Part shown: positions 53,611 to 62,307 of the stretch, piece after piece | How the letters are laid out: each line of letters begins with the position of its first letter | How positions within the stretch are numbered: the stretch's first letter is position 1 | Assembly: GCF_900094555.1 (NCBI RefSeq) | Contig: NZ_FMAC01000013.1 | Span: forward strand, 1-64,000 | Source of the DNA: Martinezella hainanensis | Lineage (GTDB): Bacteria; Pseudomonadota; Alphaproteobacteria; Rhizobiales; Rhizobiaceae | DNA: 64,000 bases | Reading direction: 5' to 3' | The notes under the pieces: generated by a model | Told to the model about the DNA's origin: nothing | What the model saw: the letters and a program-made list of their open reading frames with translations, nothing else | The model's database searches: none | Program-made: the position numbers and the translations under genes

Positions 53611-54450
53611 CTAACCGGATCTAACCCTTGCAGCAATTGAGCCATCGCTACGCTTAATCGTGCAGCATCGCACGCCAACTTCACTGAACCCGGCGTGAAG
53701 ACCTATCCAAAGCGCCTCGCCCGGATCGATATTGCCCAGGAAAAGCAATGAAAGTGGCTGATCGAGCCACGCGGCTGCAGCGTTGCCTTCCCAATTGCAG
53801 AAGGCGCGCCCGACAAGAGCGATGAATTCCGCAAAGTAGAAGAGCCCGGCGCCGTTGAACTCTTCAAACGGACTGGGGCGGAACGAAAACTCTCGTAAAA
53901 CGGCGTTGTCCTCTTCACGGTCGAAACGGCTGCCCCATTCCCGAAGCTGAGCGACCTCGAGGGCCAGAGAGCTCTCAAGCACCGGTCCTTCAGCACGAAA
54001 GTGCCTGACCAGCGAGCGCGTTATAGACCTATTGTCCTTGCCTGCCCTTGCAACGAATGTGGATTGCAAAGTGACTGTACCAATCTCGACATCAGCGATT
54101 GCCAAGTGATGCACGCTTTCCATCCGAGCGTGTGAAACCGAGTAGAGTTCGGAGCGGATTGATAGCACATCATTTGCTTTTGCCGCTGACAGGCGGGCAT
54201 TCACCTTGAGCGCCGAGATGGCGGCATAAGCTTCATTCCCTTCGGGCGAACGGAAGTCGGCCGTCGCCATACCTAATCGTTTGGCCAGCATCAGCCAGTG
54301 CCGATGTCCGAGTTCCTTCATCAGCCACGTCCGTGCGAGTCCAAACGGCGTCAGATGCGGCATGCCCAGCAGAATATGCGGATAAAGGGCTATCTGCATT
54401 GGATCGATCGGCGAGCGCGCCGAAGTTAAGGCGGACGGCATTATGTTCAA
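53611..54450 (-). CDS. LnmK / Pnap_2097-like biosynthetic protein
   Basis: A 279-residue protein that resembles the double-hotdog LnmK family (bifunctional acyltransferase/decarboxylase of polyketide assembly) and the related Pnap_2097 proteins. The key stretch is LGMPHLTPFGLARTWLMKELGHRHW near residues 28-52, followed by FRSPEGNEAYAAISALKVNARLSAAKANDVLSIRSELYSVSHARMES, as in LnmK, and a second hotdog half (REFSFRPSPFEEFNGAGLFYFAEFIALVGRAF). Known LnmK acts on methylmalonyl units on a carrier protein; the substrate here is not predictable and no carrier protein or PKS gene is in the window. Its ATG overlaps the stop of the chemoreceptor gene by four bases, so the two are translated together. 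The assignment is from memory of motifs. Confidence 0.58.
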   Translation of the reverse strand: MNIMPSALTSARSPIDPMQIALYPHILLGMPHLTPFGLARTWLMKELGHRHWLMLAKRLGMATADFRSPEGNEAYAAISALKVNARLSAAKANDVLSIRSELYSVSHARMESVHHLAIADVEIGTVTLQSTFVARAGKDNRSITRSLVRHFRAEGPVLESSLALEVAQLREWGSRFDREEDNAVLREFSFRPSPFEEFNGAGLFYFAEFIALVGRAFCNWEGNAAAAWLDQPLSLLFLGNIDPGEALWIGLHAGFSEVGVRCCTIKRSDGSIAARVRSG

Positions 54451-55898
54451 ACGGGGCCCCCCTTCTTCAATATTACAGGGATTGCAAACGTGCTGGTGTC
54501 GTAACCATCTGACGAGGCAGTTCGGAATTGTCTCGTCAGCCCTGTGAGCCGATCGCCTTGCTCAGTAAGGAGCATGCAGGCAGCGTTCGCTTCCTCTACC
54601 ATTGCGGCGTTCCGTAGAGTCGCATCCCGCATTTCTGCGACCGTATCGTTTACTCCGCTCAATCGCTCCGATTGCCGAGAAAATGTGTGTTCTACAGCTT
54701 CGACATTGCTGTTCATCTGTGCCAGGGCGTCTACGACCGAACGAAACGACTGGTCGACGTGCTCGACGAGGGCCGAACCGGTGGAGACCTGTCGCTGTGA
54801 AACGGCGATCAGGGCGGCGATCTGCTCGACTGCACCTGCCGCTTTCTGGGCGAGATTGCGGACCTCGTTCGCGACGACCCCAAAGCCACTTCCGGCTTCA
54901 CCCGCTCGAGCTGCCTCTACCGAGGCGTTGAGAGACAGCAGCCGTGTCTGGGTTGCGATCTCATTGATTAGCGCCACGATTGCGCCAATCTGACGCGAAG
55001 ATCTGTCAATCTCCGTCATGGCGGCCTGAGCTTCGGTCATCGCCGCCGCGCATTTTTGCGTTTCCTCTCTAGTCGAAACGAACGCGCCGTGCACGTCCGA
55101 CAGGCGCTCCGCAGAAGATCGCGCATGACCGAAGACGTCATCCAGAATAGCGGCAGCCGTTTCAAGGCCGCCGACGTGCTGCACGGCGCGGTGCCCAAGC
55201 GCTGTCATGGCTGCGCGTATCTCTCCAGCGTTAGCATGGACGGTTGCGGCGGTCTGCGTAAGACTACCGATCGTGCCATGCAATTGATTTACCGCCGCAT
55301 TGAAATCGCGGCGAAGATCTTCGTATTCCGCGGGGAAAACGTCGTCGATCCGCACGGTCAAGTTTCCGGCCGCAACCTTGGAAAGGGCACCGGCTAAAGC
55401 CGCCACAATGCGGGTTCGCTCAGCTTCAGCAATGCGTATCTGTTGTTCGGCTGCGTGAAAGAGCGTGATATCTTCCAACACGGCAAGCGTGCATCGCCTT
55501 TCGGCCTGAGCCAACGGCGACAGCGTGGAGCGGGCGGTGAGGATGCTTCCGTCAAGACGCTTGAAGTTCCAAAGCCGTCGAGCAACGCCATCTAACGCGA
55601 ACGTCTTGTTGAAAGTGTCAAGCGATGCCCGAAGCTCCAGTCCGTCGGGTTGCTGCGAACCCAGTCTGTCCGTGATCTTTTGGCCGATGATCTGATCGCG
55701 CCGCCCGCCACCAAACATCGTGACGCAGGCTGGGTTGGCCTCGACAATTATGCCATCAGCCATGATGAATACCGGGTCCTTGTGGCTATCCAGCGCAATG
55801 GTGCGCAGTTCGCCTGCAAGATCTACCTTGCGCGAAGTCGCTGCCGGCGGGAGTCCGCCGGCTATTACATTTCGGAGAACGCTGACGAACCGTTTCAT
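54447..55898 (-). CDS. Cytoplasmic PAS chemoreceptor-like protein
   Basis: A 483-residue protein with no membrane helix. Residues 25-150 form a PAS domain (SHKDPVFIMADGIIVEANPACVTMFG to RRCTLAVLEDITLFHAAEQQIR), followed by a HAMP-like part (KVAAGNLTVRIDDVFPAEYEDLRRDF) and a methyl-accepting signalling domain. The tip differs from the consensus: EIATQTRLLSLNASVEAARAGEAGSGFGVVANEVRNLAQKA, where the usual FQTN reads TQTR, so coupling to the chemotaxis core may be altered. It starts 48 bases after the Nit1C flavoprotein stop and overlaps the LnmK-like gene as ATGA. It could sense an internal cue tied to Nit1C metabolism. Confidence 0.87.
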   Translation of the reverse strand: MKRFVSVLRNVIAGGLPPAATSRKVDLAGELRTIALDSHKDPVFIMADGIIVEANPACVTMFGGGRRDQIIGQKITDRLGSQQPDGLELRASLDTFNKTFALDGVARRLWNFKRLDGSILTARSTLSPLAQAERRCTLAVLEDITLFHAAEQQIRIAEAERTRIVAALAGALSKVAAGNLTVRIDDVFPAEYEDLRRDFNAAVNQLHGTIGSLTQTAATVHANAGEIRAAMTALGHRAVQHVGGLETAAAILDDVFGHARSSAERLSDVHGAFVSTREETQKCAAAMTEAQAAMTEIDRSSRQIGAIVALINEIATQTRLLSLNASVEAARAGEAGSGFGVVANEVRNLAQKAAGAVEQIAALIAVSQRQVSTGSALVEHVDQSFRSVVDALAQMNSNVEAVEHTFSRQSERLSGVNDTVAEMRDATLRNAAMVEEANAACMLLTEQGDRLTGLTRQFRTASSDGYDTSTFAIPVILKKGGPV

Positions 55899-55946
55899 GC
55901 CTGCCGCTCCCCCTGCACCATGGGAAATTAACCCAAACGATTGCTA

Positions 55947-57236
55947 TTAGCCTGCGGCGACCCGCTTGCGCGTTTCACGGTTCAGGCCAATAAACGAGAC
56001 AATATCGTCGACGATGTACTCAGCATCCTTCGCCATGCCGAGGAACCGGCCGGAGCCCCATGTCCAAAGCCAGGGCAAACCCAGCACATAGGTTCCTGGA
56101 ATGCCCGTAACGCCGCGACGCTGAACGGGATAACCCGTTCCATCGAAGATTGGCAGCGACACAAACGACCAATCCGGCGTGAAGCCAGTCGCCCAGATGA
56201 CGCTGGTAACGCCGGCGGCCTCAAGATCCAGTTCCGTCGTTTCTCGTTCTGGCACCCAGACCGGCTCATAGACGCTCGGTGGCGGCGCATCGATGGCGCG
56301 GTCAGCGATGTGCCGGTCAATCAGTGCGTTGATGCTGTTATAGACGCGGTCGGCCTCATCAAGGTTTTTCGCCAGATTGGGTCGGAAAATCATCTTCCCA
56401 CCGGAAACTGTTTCCATGCGGCCGTAGAGCTCCATCCCCTCCTGCGCAAACTTGCGCAGGTCGATGTCGCGCCCTCCGTCACGGCCGGTCAGATAGTGAT
56501 TGGTGTCGTGCTTCTTCTTGTTCATGCCATCATGCTCGATGGTGATGTCGTATTGGCCAATATCGGTCAGCCAATCGACCACATCCCGGCCACGATAGAG
56601 CCGCGCGCAACGGGGAGCATTGCCTGTAACCAGATGCACCCTGCGGCCCGCCAAATGCAAATCCTCCGCGATCTGACATCCGGACTGACCGGAGCCTATG
56701 ACCATCACCTCGCCTTCGGGAAGGATTTCGGGATTGCGATAGCTGGCCGTATGGAGCTGCAGAATGGACTCCGGCAGTTTCTCCGCCGCCCGCGGAATGA
56801 ATGGGTTAGCGTACAGGCTCGTTGCGAGGATGACCGCATCTGCTCCAACCACACCGGCGCTGGTTTCGATACGGAATCCGCTGCCATCGCGTTCTATGAG
56901 CGTCACCTCAGTATTTTCCAGCACAGGTGCCTTCACCTTATCGATGAAGCGGTCGAGATAGCCGACAATCTCATCTCTGACCATGAATCCATGGGGATCG
57001 GCTCCATCATACGGATGGTCGGGAAGAAGGCATTGCCAATTCGGCGTTACAAGGCAGAAGGCGTCCCAGCGTTCGCTCTTCCACTTGTGCGCCGCCGTCT
57101 TTTTCTCAAAGACGATATGATCGACACCTGCCTTGCCGAGATAGTAGCTGGCGGAGAGGCCGGCCTGACCGCCACCAACGACAACCGTCGAATAATGGGG
57201 CTTGAGAGTGACGTTGGACATGGGAGCACCTTTCAT
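55947..57236 (-). CDS. Nit1C flavin-dependent oxidoreductase (MSMEG_0569 family)
   Basis: A 429-residue FAD-dependent oxidoreductase related to flavin monooxygenases. The FAD site VVVGGGQAGLSASYYLGKAG is near residue 20, the NAD(P) site VMVIGSGQSGCQIAEDL near 175, and IWATGFTPDW closes the nucleotide fold. It is the last gene of the Nit1C operon. The ATG at 57236 overlaps the stop of the MSMEG_0570-type gene; an ATG at 57221 with AAAGG upstream is equally possible. The reaction is unknown; oxidation of a nitrogen-containing product is plausible. Confidence 0.9.
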   Translation of the reverse strand: MKGAPMSNVTLKPHYSTVVVGGGQAGLSASYYLGKAGVDHIVFEKKTAAHKWKSERWDAFCLVTPNWQCLLPDHPYDGADPHGFMVRDEIVGYLDRFIDKVKAPVLENTEVTLIERDGSGFRIETSAGVVGADAVILATSLYANPFIPRAAEKLPESILQLHTASYRNPEILPEGEVMVIGSGQSGCQIAEDLHLAGRRVHLVTGNAPRCARLYRGRDVVDWLTDIGQYDITIEHDGMNKKKHDTNHYLTGRDGGRDIDLRKFAQEGMELYGRMETVSGGKMIFRPNLAKNLDEADRVYNSINALIDRHIADRAIDAPPPSVYEPVWVPERETTELDLEAAGVTSVIWATGFTPDWSFVSLPIFDGTGYPVQRRGVTGIPGTYVLGLPWLWTWGSGRFLGMAKDAEYIVDDIVSFIGLNRETRKRVAAG

Positions 57237-57517
57237 ACGAGGAACTTTTTGATGAGAATTTGAGATTGGGAATCCGAAATGATTGAGGCCTGGCTTTCGA
57301 TACGCGCCAGTTGGCCGAGCGCGAGCGAACAGGAGTAGCCATACCGGGCTCGGACACGTTCGCTGGCGATACTCAGCGCCTCACGGCTGCGCGACAGGAA
57401 GTCCGACAGCGAGTAATACTCGCCCTCGCCGAAGTAGTCTCGAATGACGAGCGAAGGTGAATAACACTCTTCGTCACGACCGTCTGGCCAGGTCACGATG
57501 AAGCGCATTTCAGGCAT
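57233..57517 (-). CDS. Nit1C small protein (MSMEG_0570 family)
   Basis: A 94-residue protein of the MSMEG_0570 family, known only as a nitrogen-starvation response protein in Nit1C clusters. It begins MPEMRFIVTWPDGRDEECYSPSLVIRD and contains a conserved acidic-aromatic FGEGEYYSLSDFLSRSREAL stretch. The ATG at 57517 overlaps the glycosyltransferase stop by 8 bases and its own stop overlaps the flavoprotein start. It may be a chaperone or scaffold; no catalytic motif is visible. Confidence 0.85.
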   Translation of the reverse strand: MPEMRFIVTWPDGRDEECYSPSLVIRDYFGEGEYYSLSDFLSRSREALSIASERVRARYGYSCSLALGQLARIESQASIISDSQSQILIKKFLV

Positions 57518-58673
57518 GGATCGTCTCCGTCTGATCGAGAAGAGCGTGATAAGCGGGCAGATGCGCCAACGCTGTCGAGCGCCAGTCGTGGCGAGCCGCA
57601 ACTTTCCGGCCGGCCTTTACGGACCTGCGCCGCACGTTTTCCGACAGGGCGGCGAGCATGGCGTCCGCAATAGAGGCGGGCTTTAGCGGATCGCACCAGA
57701 CTGCCGCGTCGGGCGGAACATATTCAGTGAAGGGCGCGATCGAGGAGAGAACAACCGGTACGTCACTAGCCATGGCCTCCAACACCACGAGCCCGAAACC
57801 TTCCTTCACCGAGGGAAAGACCAGCGCATCAGCGCGGCGAAACAATGCCGGCATGTCCTCGTCGGCCACTGCGCCAAGCAGGCTGACGGCAGAGGCGAGG
57901 TGGGGACTACCGTTGAGTTCTTTGTTGAACTCGGCCTGATAACCACTGTGGTCGAGCAACGAGACACCGCCGGCAATCAGCAGCCGCGCCTCAGGGCGCA
58001 GGATTCTCACCTGTGCGAAGGCTTTGAGAATTGCGAGCGTGTTCTTGCGCGTCTCAATTCCACCGACTGCCAGGAACACCGGTCCAGCACCCACCGCCAG
58101 GTGGACGGCAAGCCGATGATCGGTTTCGTCCCGGTCCGGCCTGAACCGGACCATATCGACACCGTTGCCGACGCATATCGCCTCTCGTCCGAGTTCCCGG
58201 AAATGGCCTCGCCAATGATCGCTGACGGTGACGAGGACGTCGGCGTAATCTATGGAGCGAGCCTGCAGGTCCATCAGGCGCGGGTCGGTAAAGGCATCGA
58301 CATGGTGCACCGTTCGCAAGAAGCCCGCGATCTTTCCCCTCTCCTTTAGAGTCGCCAACGCGTTTCCGGAAATGCCATCATGAGCGTGAAAGAGATCGAA
58401 TTCCGTTGCGCAGGGTTGCTCGAAGTGCCGCAAATAGTCTTCGATCCGCTGTTCGACCATAGCTGTCATGTCCGATGGTGCGGGACTGACAGGAAAGCCA
58501 CGTAGCTCACAACGCGCCGAACGAAAAAAGCCCTTACCGGACGCATCCGGCGCATGCGCGATCACCTCGTGCCCGAGATCGCAGAGGGCTTCCGAAAGTG
58601 CAAGGGCATGGACCACACCGCCGCGCGGATTGGTGGAATGGGCAAGCATCGCAATGCGCAACCGACGAGTCAT
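57510..58673 (-). CDS. Nit1C glycosyltransferase (MSMEG_0565 family)
   Basis: A 387-residue GT-B fold glycosyltransferase of family 4 type. It opens RLRIAMLAHSTNPRGGVVHALALSEALCDLGH and carries the donor-site stretch ALVFPSVKEGFGLVVLEAMASDVPVV with the EX7E pattern (E in KEGFG and E in LEAMA). Its start overlaps the AIR-synthase-like gene by four bases. Presence of a sugar transferase suggests that the Nit1C product is glycosylated, but donor and acceptor are unknown. Confidence 0.9.
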   Translation of the reverse strand: MTRRLRIAMLAHSTNPRGGVVHALALSEALCDLGHEVIAHAPDASGKGFFRSARCELRGFPVSPAPSDMTAMVEQRIEDYLRHFEQPCATEFDLFHAHDGISGNALATLKERGKIAGFLRTVHHVDAFTDPRLMDLQARSIDYADVLVTVSDHWRGHFRELGREAICVGNGVDMVRFRPDRDETDHRLAVHLAVGAGPVFLAVGGIETRKNTLAILKAFAQVRILRPEARLLIAGGVSLLDHSGYQAEFNKELNGSPHLASAVSLLGAVADEDMPALFRRADALVFPSVKEGFGLVVLEAMASDVPVVLSSIAPFTEYVPPDAAVWCDPLKPASIADAMLAALSENVRRRSVKAGRKVAARHDWRSTALAHLPAYHALLDQTETIHA

Positions 58674-59644
58674 TTTGCGGCCTGTCTGCGGTCTAATTGC
58701 ATCAGCGGCTCAACGGCGTAGTCGCGGATGACGGAGGTTTCACCCCCGGAGGCAACGCTGACGATCGAGCCTTCAACGATGGTGCCGACGACCGCTGCCG
58801 TTAGATCGCGGCTGGCGAAGATGCTCATGACGCTATCGACATGTTCCGACGGAACCGAAAGCAGGTAGCCGTAGCTAGGGAAAGTTGCGAGCCAGCGCGA
58901 AAGTGTCACACCAGCAGGAACGGGGATCGCATCGAGATCGATGGTGATGCCGACGCCGGAACATTCCGCAAGCATGATCGCGGTACCGACGATGCCACCC
59001 TGGCTGATATCTTTGGCAGCTCGCGCGAGCCCGGCCTCTGCAATCTGGGGCAGGAGATCAAGATCGCCACGCAGCCTTTCTGGTGGCGCGCTGGTTGCTG
59101 CTTCCCAGTTATTGAATGGTTCTCGATATTGGCCGCGATGATCGATAACGGCGATAAGGCGCTCGCTCGGCTTCGCATCGAAGCTGGTCAGCAAGCACTT
59201 TGCCTTGCCTAGAACGGCAACGGAAAGCTGCCCTCGGTCAGTTTTCAGATTGGTGTGTCCACCGACGATCGGAACGCCGAACGCATCCGACGCCGCCTTC
59301 AGTCCGGCGAGAACTGGTTCGGCCCCTTCGCCGCCTTTCGCCCAGAGCGCATCGACCACAGCGACTGGGCGCCCTCCCATCGCCGCAACGTCAGAAAGAT
59401 TGACCATGACGCCGCACCAGCCGGCAAACCACGGATCGCCAACGACGAATTCGTTCATGAAGCCCTCGATAGCAAATAGTAGGTAGTCATCACCGTTCGG
59501 CAGTGCCGCGCAATCGTCGCCGACCGCAATGCTGCCGCCAACTAGACCAAGGCTGTCGGCCACCGAAGCAATATCGCATTTTGCTGCGATGCCACTGCTC
59601 TCCTTCAGCCCCTTGACGATCACGTTGAATTCGTCTTCCGTCAT
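58670..59644 (-). CDS. Nit1C AIR-synthase-like protein (sll0787 family)
   Basis: A 324-residue member of the PurM/SelD/ThiL/HypE superfamily, ATP-dependent enzymes that activate amide or carboxyl oxygen atoms. It has the acidic metal/ATP loop AVGDDCAALPNGDDYLLFAIEGF, NLSDVAAMGGRPVAVVDAL and the C-terminal KDISQGGIVGTAIMLAECSGVG. HypE in this superfamily dehydrates a thiocarbamate to a nitrile, an interesting parallel in a nitrilase cluster. The ATG at 59644 is two bases after the GNAT stop. In mycobacteria the corresponding protein is joined to the GNAT part. Confidence 0.9.
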   Translation of the reverse strand: MTEDEFNVIVKGLKESSGIAAKCDIASVADSLGLVGGSIAVGDDCAALPNGDDYLLFAIEGFMNEFVVGDPWFAGWCGVMVNLSDVAAMGGRPVAVVDALWAKGGEGAEPVLAGLKAASDAFGVPIVGGHTNLKTDRGQLSVAVLGKAKCLLTSFDAKPSERLIAVIDHRGQYREPFNNWEAATSAPPERLRGDLDLLPQIAEAGLARAAKDISQGGIVGTAIMLAECSGVGITIDLDAIPVPAGVTLSRWLATFPSYGYLLSVPSEHVDSVMSIFASRDLTAAVVGTIVEGSIVSVASGGETSVIRDYAVEPLMQLDRRQAAK

Positions 59645-59646
59645 TG

Positions 59647-60189
59647 TCACGCGGCCTTTCTCGGCAGCGCCACGAAACCGAATTCGGGTGAAAAACACGG
59701 CGCATAGTGACCGAGATCAGCCTGCATTCGCAGGTGTGGCCTTCCGTAAATCTCGAACTCGTCGATGATTCGCCAATGCAGCCGCCGGAACAGCAGTCCA
59801 TTCTGCGACTGTACATTCGCCAGGAAAGTATGGCACCCCATGGCGTGGGCCGAGGACACCGCTAGCCGAATGAGAGTTGCGCCCAAGGCGCCAACTTTGC
59901 GGTAGTCGGAATGAACAGCCAGCCGCGAACCCCACCAGACGCCCGGTTCCGTCTCGTGAATTCGCACCGTGCCGACGATTTCGTCCGCCACAACCCCGAC
60001 CATTGCCAAAGCGACGATTGGAATGGCGCGATCATCGATCTCGTCGCGGTCATCGTCTTGGAAAAGGCCCTGTTCCCGGCAGAACACGGCCCGCCGCAGA
60101 GCGTAAGCTTGCTCGCGCTCCCATGTAGAAGTCGCAAACTTCACCTGAAATTCGGCCGAACGGAACTCCGGAATCGGATGAATCATCAT
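59647..60189 (-). CDS. Nit1C GNAT-family acetyltransferase (MSMEG_0567/sll0786 N-terminal type)
   Basis: A 180-residue GNAT acyltransferase. The fold is visible as VKFATSTWEREQAYALRRAVFCREQGLF, the core strand EIVGTVRIHETEPGVWWGSRLAVHSDYRKVGALGATLIRLAV with the acyl-CoA loop, and the end AHMQ-like LRMQADLGHYAP. The paired ATG codons at 60189/60186 overlap the radical SAM stop. Its acyl donor and acceptor are unknown; neighbouring genes indicate a role in the Nit1C pathway. Confidence 0.88.
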   Translation of the reverse strand: MMIHPIPEFRSAEFQVKFATSTWEREQAYALRRAVFCREQGLFQDDDRDEIDDRAIPIVALAMVGVVADEIVGTVRIHETEPGVWWGSRLAVHSDYRKVGALGATLIRLAVSSAHAMGCHTFLANVQSQNGLLFRRLHWRIIDEFEIYGRPHLRMQADLGHYAPCFSPEFGFVALPRKAA

Positions 60190-61304
60190 GCCGTCAACCT
60201 CCGTTCGTAAGTCGAAAGGGCGGAACAGGCACCGCATTTGCCGCAACCGGCTTTGATGTCGACGGATTTAAGGCCGCCGGAAACTAGCATTTCAGAAAGC
60301 GGCTGGAGGATCGAATGCATGAAATCCGGCTTCGGTGTCGGATGGCTTTCCAACGGCGTTCCGGAAATCGGCACGAACGGCACGACGAAAGGATAAACGC
60401 CGATCTCGACCAGTTTTTCGCACATATCGAGGATCGCTTCATGGCTGTCGCCAAGGCCGGCCAGGATATAGGTCGAGACCTGACCGCGCCCGAACACCTT
60501 CACTGCCGCCTTGAACGACGACATGTATTTCTCGATGGATACCTGTGCCTTGCCGGGCATGATACGAGCCCGTACCTCCGGTGTAACGGCTTCCAGGTGC
60601 ATGCCGAGCGTGTCGACGCCGGCCTCTTTCATCCGCTCAAACCAGATGTCGTCTTCTGGAGGCTCGCACTGCGCCTGGATCGGCAGATCCACCGCCGCCT
60701 TGATAGCTCGCGCACTCTCCGCAAGAATGGCTGCCCCCCGATCGTCTCCCTTAGGCGTGCCGGTGGTCATTACCATGTGCTTGACGCCATCGAGTTCGAC
60801 CGCGGCCTTCGCCACTTCCGCGAGCTGTTCCGGCGTCTTATGAGCGACCGTGCGGCCGGCGGCAAGCGACTGGCCGATGGCACAGAACTGGCATGTCTTC
60901 GTCCGGCTCTGGTAGCGTATGCAGGTTTGCAACACCGTCGTTGCCAGCACGTCGCGGCCATGAAGAACGGCGATCTTCGAATAGGGAATGCCGTCGGCCG
61001 TTGCGCGTTCATAGAACCGAGGGCGAAGCGGAAAGCTCACTTCGCCAAGAACCTTGCCGTCACGGCTGATCCGGCTCTTGCCGGCATCATCAGGCTTTTC
61101 GACAAGATATGGGCTTTCGAAGGCCGGCGCTGTGTGAACCGGCACCATCACGGTCATGCCATCGATCGTCAGCGCCTTGTGGTCCGAGGGACCGGCGCCA
61201 CCGCGTCGACTTTCATGACCAGCCTTCGGATCTACCAGCCTAGCGCCGAAGGACTGCAACTCGTTGATCAGCGTTTCGGTCGAAGGAGACGTCTTGGTAT
61301 CCAT
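60186..61304 (-). CDS. Nit1C radical SAM protein (MSMEG_0568 family)
   Basis: A 372-residue radical SAM enzyme. The cluster-binding cysteines are in TCIRYQSRTKTCQFCAIG, spaced CX9CX2C instead of the classical CX3CX2C. The C-terminus has a second cysteine group, AGCGKCGACSAL (CX2CX2C), which could bind an auxiliary iron-sulfur cluster. Between them lies a partial TIM barrel (TLGMHLEAVTPEVRARIMPGKAQVSIEKYM, YILAGLGDSHEAILDMC). The ATG at 61304 is chosen because the family begins with ELQSFGARLVDPKAG; it overlaps the nitrilase 3' end by 65 bases, a longer overlap than elsewhere in the operon. It is probably the chemically decisive enzyme of the cluster, but the reaction is not known to me. Confidence 0.92.
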   Translation of the reverse strand: MDTKTSPSTETLINELQSFGARLVDPKAGHESRRGGAGPSDHKALTIDGMTVMVPVHTAPAFESPYLVEKPDDAGKSRISRDGKVLGEVSFPLRPRFYERATADGIPYSKIAVLHGRDVLATTVLQTCIRYQSRTKTCQFCAIGQSLAAGRTVAHKTPEQLAEVAKAAVELDGVKHMVMTTGTPKGDDRGAAILAESARAIKAAVDLPIQAQCEPPEDDIWFERMKEAGVDTLGMHLEAVTPEVRARIMPGKAQVSIEKYMSSFKAAVKVFGRGQVSTYILAGLGDSHEAILDMCEKLVEIGVYPFVVPFVPISGTPLESHPTPKPDFMHSILQPLSEMLVSGGLKSVDIKAGCGKCGACSALSTYERRLTA

Positions 61305-62280
61305 CGGTTTCAGTCCTTGTTTGTTCAGCGGAGAAATCGGTCGTCGGGAGGTTAGCCGTAACCAACGGAGCGGTCGGCCGGTTGTCGAGCGAGACATGCA
61401 GCAATTCGGGCCGCGCATAGTGGCCAACCGAATCCATCATCCTTTTTCGCTTGACGATGAGGCTCATATCGAGATCGGCGATGAGGATGCCTTCGCCTTC
61501 CGTCAGTGGAGGCACGACGTGCTTGCCCTCCGGTGATATGATCGCTGTCATGCACCCGCCACGAAGGGCCTTCTGCAACTCTTCGTCCGGGGTCACCGAG
61601 GCAATCTGCTCGTCTGTCAACCAGCCCGTCGCGTTGACGACGAAACAACCGCTTTCTAGGGCGTGGTGACGGATGGTTACTTCCATCTGATCGGCGAAAA
61701 TCGGCCCGACCAGCGAACCAGGAAACTGCGCGACGTGGATTTCTTCATGTTGAGCCATCAGTGTGTAGCGGGCGAGCGGGTTATAATGTTCCCAGCACGC
61801 AAGCGCGCCGATGCGACCGACGGCGCTATCCACCACCTTGAGACCGGAACCATCGCCCTGCCCCCAAATCATTCGTTCGTGGAAAGTTGGCGTGATCTTG
61901 CGGCGTTTGAGGATCAGGCGACCATCCGCATCGAAAACGAGTTGGGTATTGTAGAGCGTGCCGTGATCGCGCTCATTGATACCGAGCACCACGACAATTC
62001 CCAATTCACGTGCTGCGTTCGCCACCAGATCTGTTGCGGCAGACGGCACGACGACGGCCTCTTCGTAGAGGCGAATGTGCTCGCGGCCCGAGAGAACCGG
62101 TGGGAGAACAAAGGAAAAATAAGGATACCACGGCACGAAAGTCTCTGGGAAAACAATCAATTCGGCACCCTTGGCGGCTGCCTTCCGGATCGCTTCCAGC
62201 ACATGAGCTATCGTCTTTTCTCGGGAAACGAGGTCCGGTGCTATCTGAGCAGCGGCGACCCGCACGATTTTCTTGTCCAC
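61240..62280 (-). CDS. Nit1-family nitrilase
   Basis: A 346-residue carbon-nitrogen hydrolase converting a nitrile to the acid and ammonia, or the amide. The catalytic triad is complete: Glu46 in FPETFVPWYPYF, Lys128 in LKRRKITPTFHERM and Cys162 in ALACWEHYNPL. The start is GTG at 62280 with AAAGGAG 6-7 bases upstream. It is the second gene of the operon, separated from the first by 60 bases containing a strong hairpin. In Pseudomonas fluorescens NCIMB 11764 the homologous Nit1C cluster has been linked to growth on cyanide as nitrogen source. Confidence 0.95.
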   Translation of the reverse strand: MDKKIVRVAAAQIAPDLVSREKTIAHVLEAIRKAAAKGAELIVFPETFVPWYPYFSFVLPPVLSGREHIRLYEEAVVVPSAATDLVANAARELGIVVVLGINERDHGTLYNTQLVFDADGRLILKRRKITPTFHERMIWGQGDGSGLKVVDSAVGRIGALACWEHYNPLARYTLMAQHEEIHVAQFPGSLVGPIFADQMEVTIRHHALESGCFVVNATGWLTDEQIASVTPDEELQKALRGGCMTAIISPEGKHVVPPLTEGEGILIADLDMSLIVKRKRMMDSVGHYARPELLHVSLDNRPTAPLVTANLPTTDFSAEQTRTETDGYQDVSFDRNADQRVAVLRR

Positions 62281-62307
62281 AAGCAGCTCCTTTCGATTTA
62301 ATGGATA

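Noticed and set aside
55941..57263. A 440-codon plus-strand open frame opposite the Nit1C flavoprotein
   Set aside because: It is the mirror of a clear FAD oxidoreductase and shows no domain.
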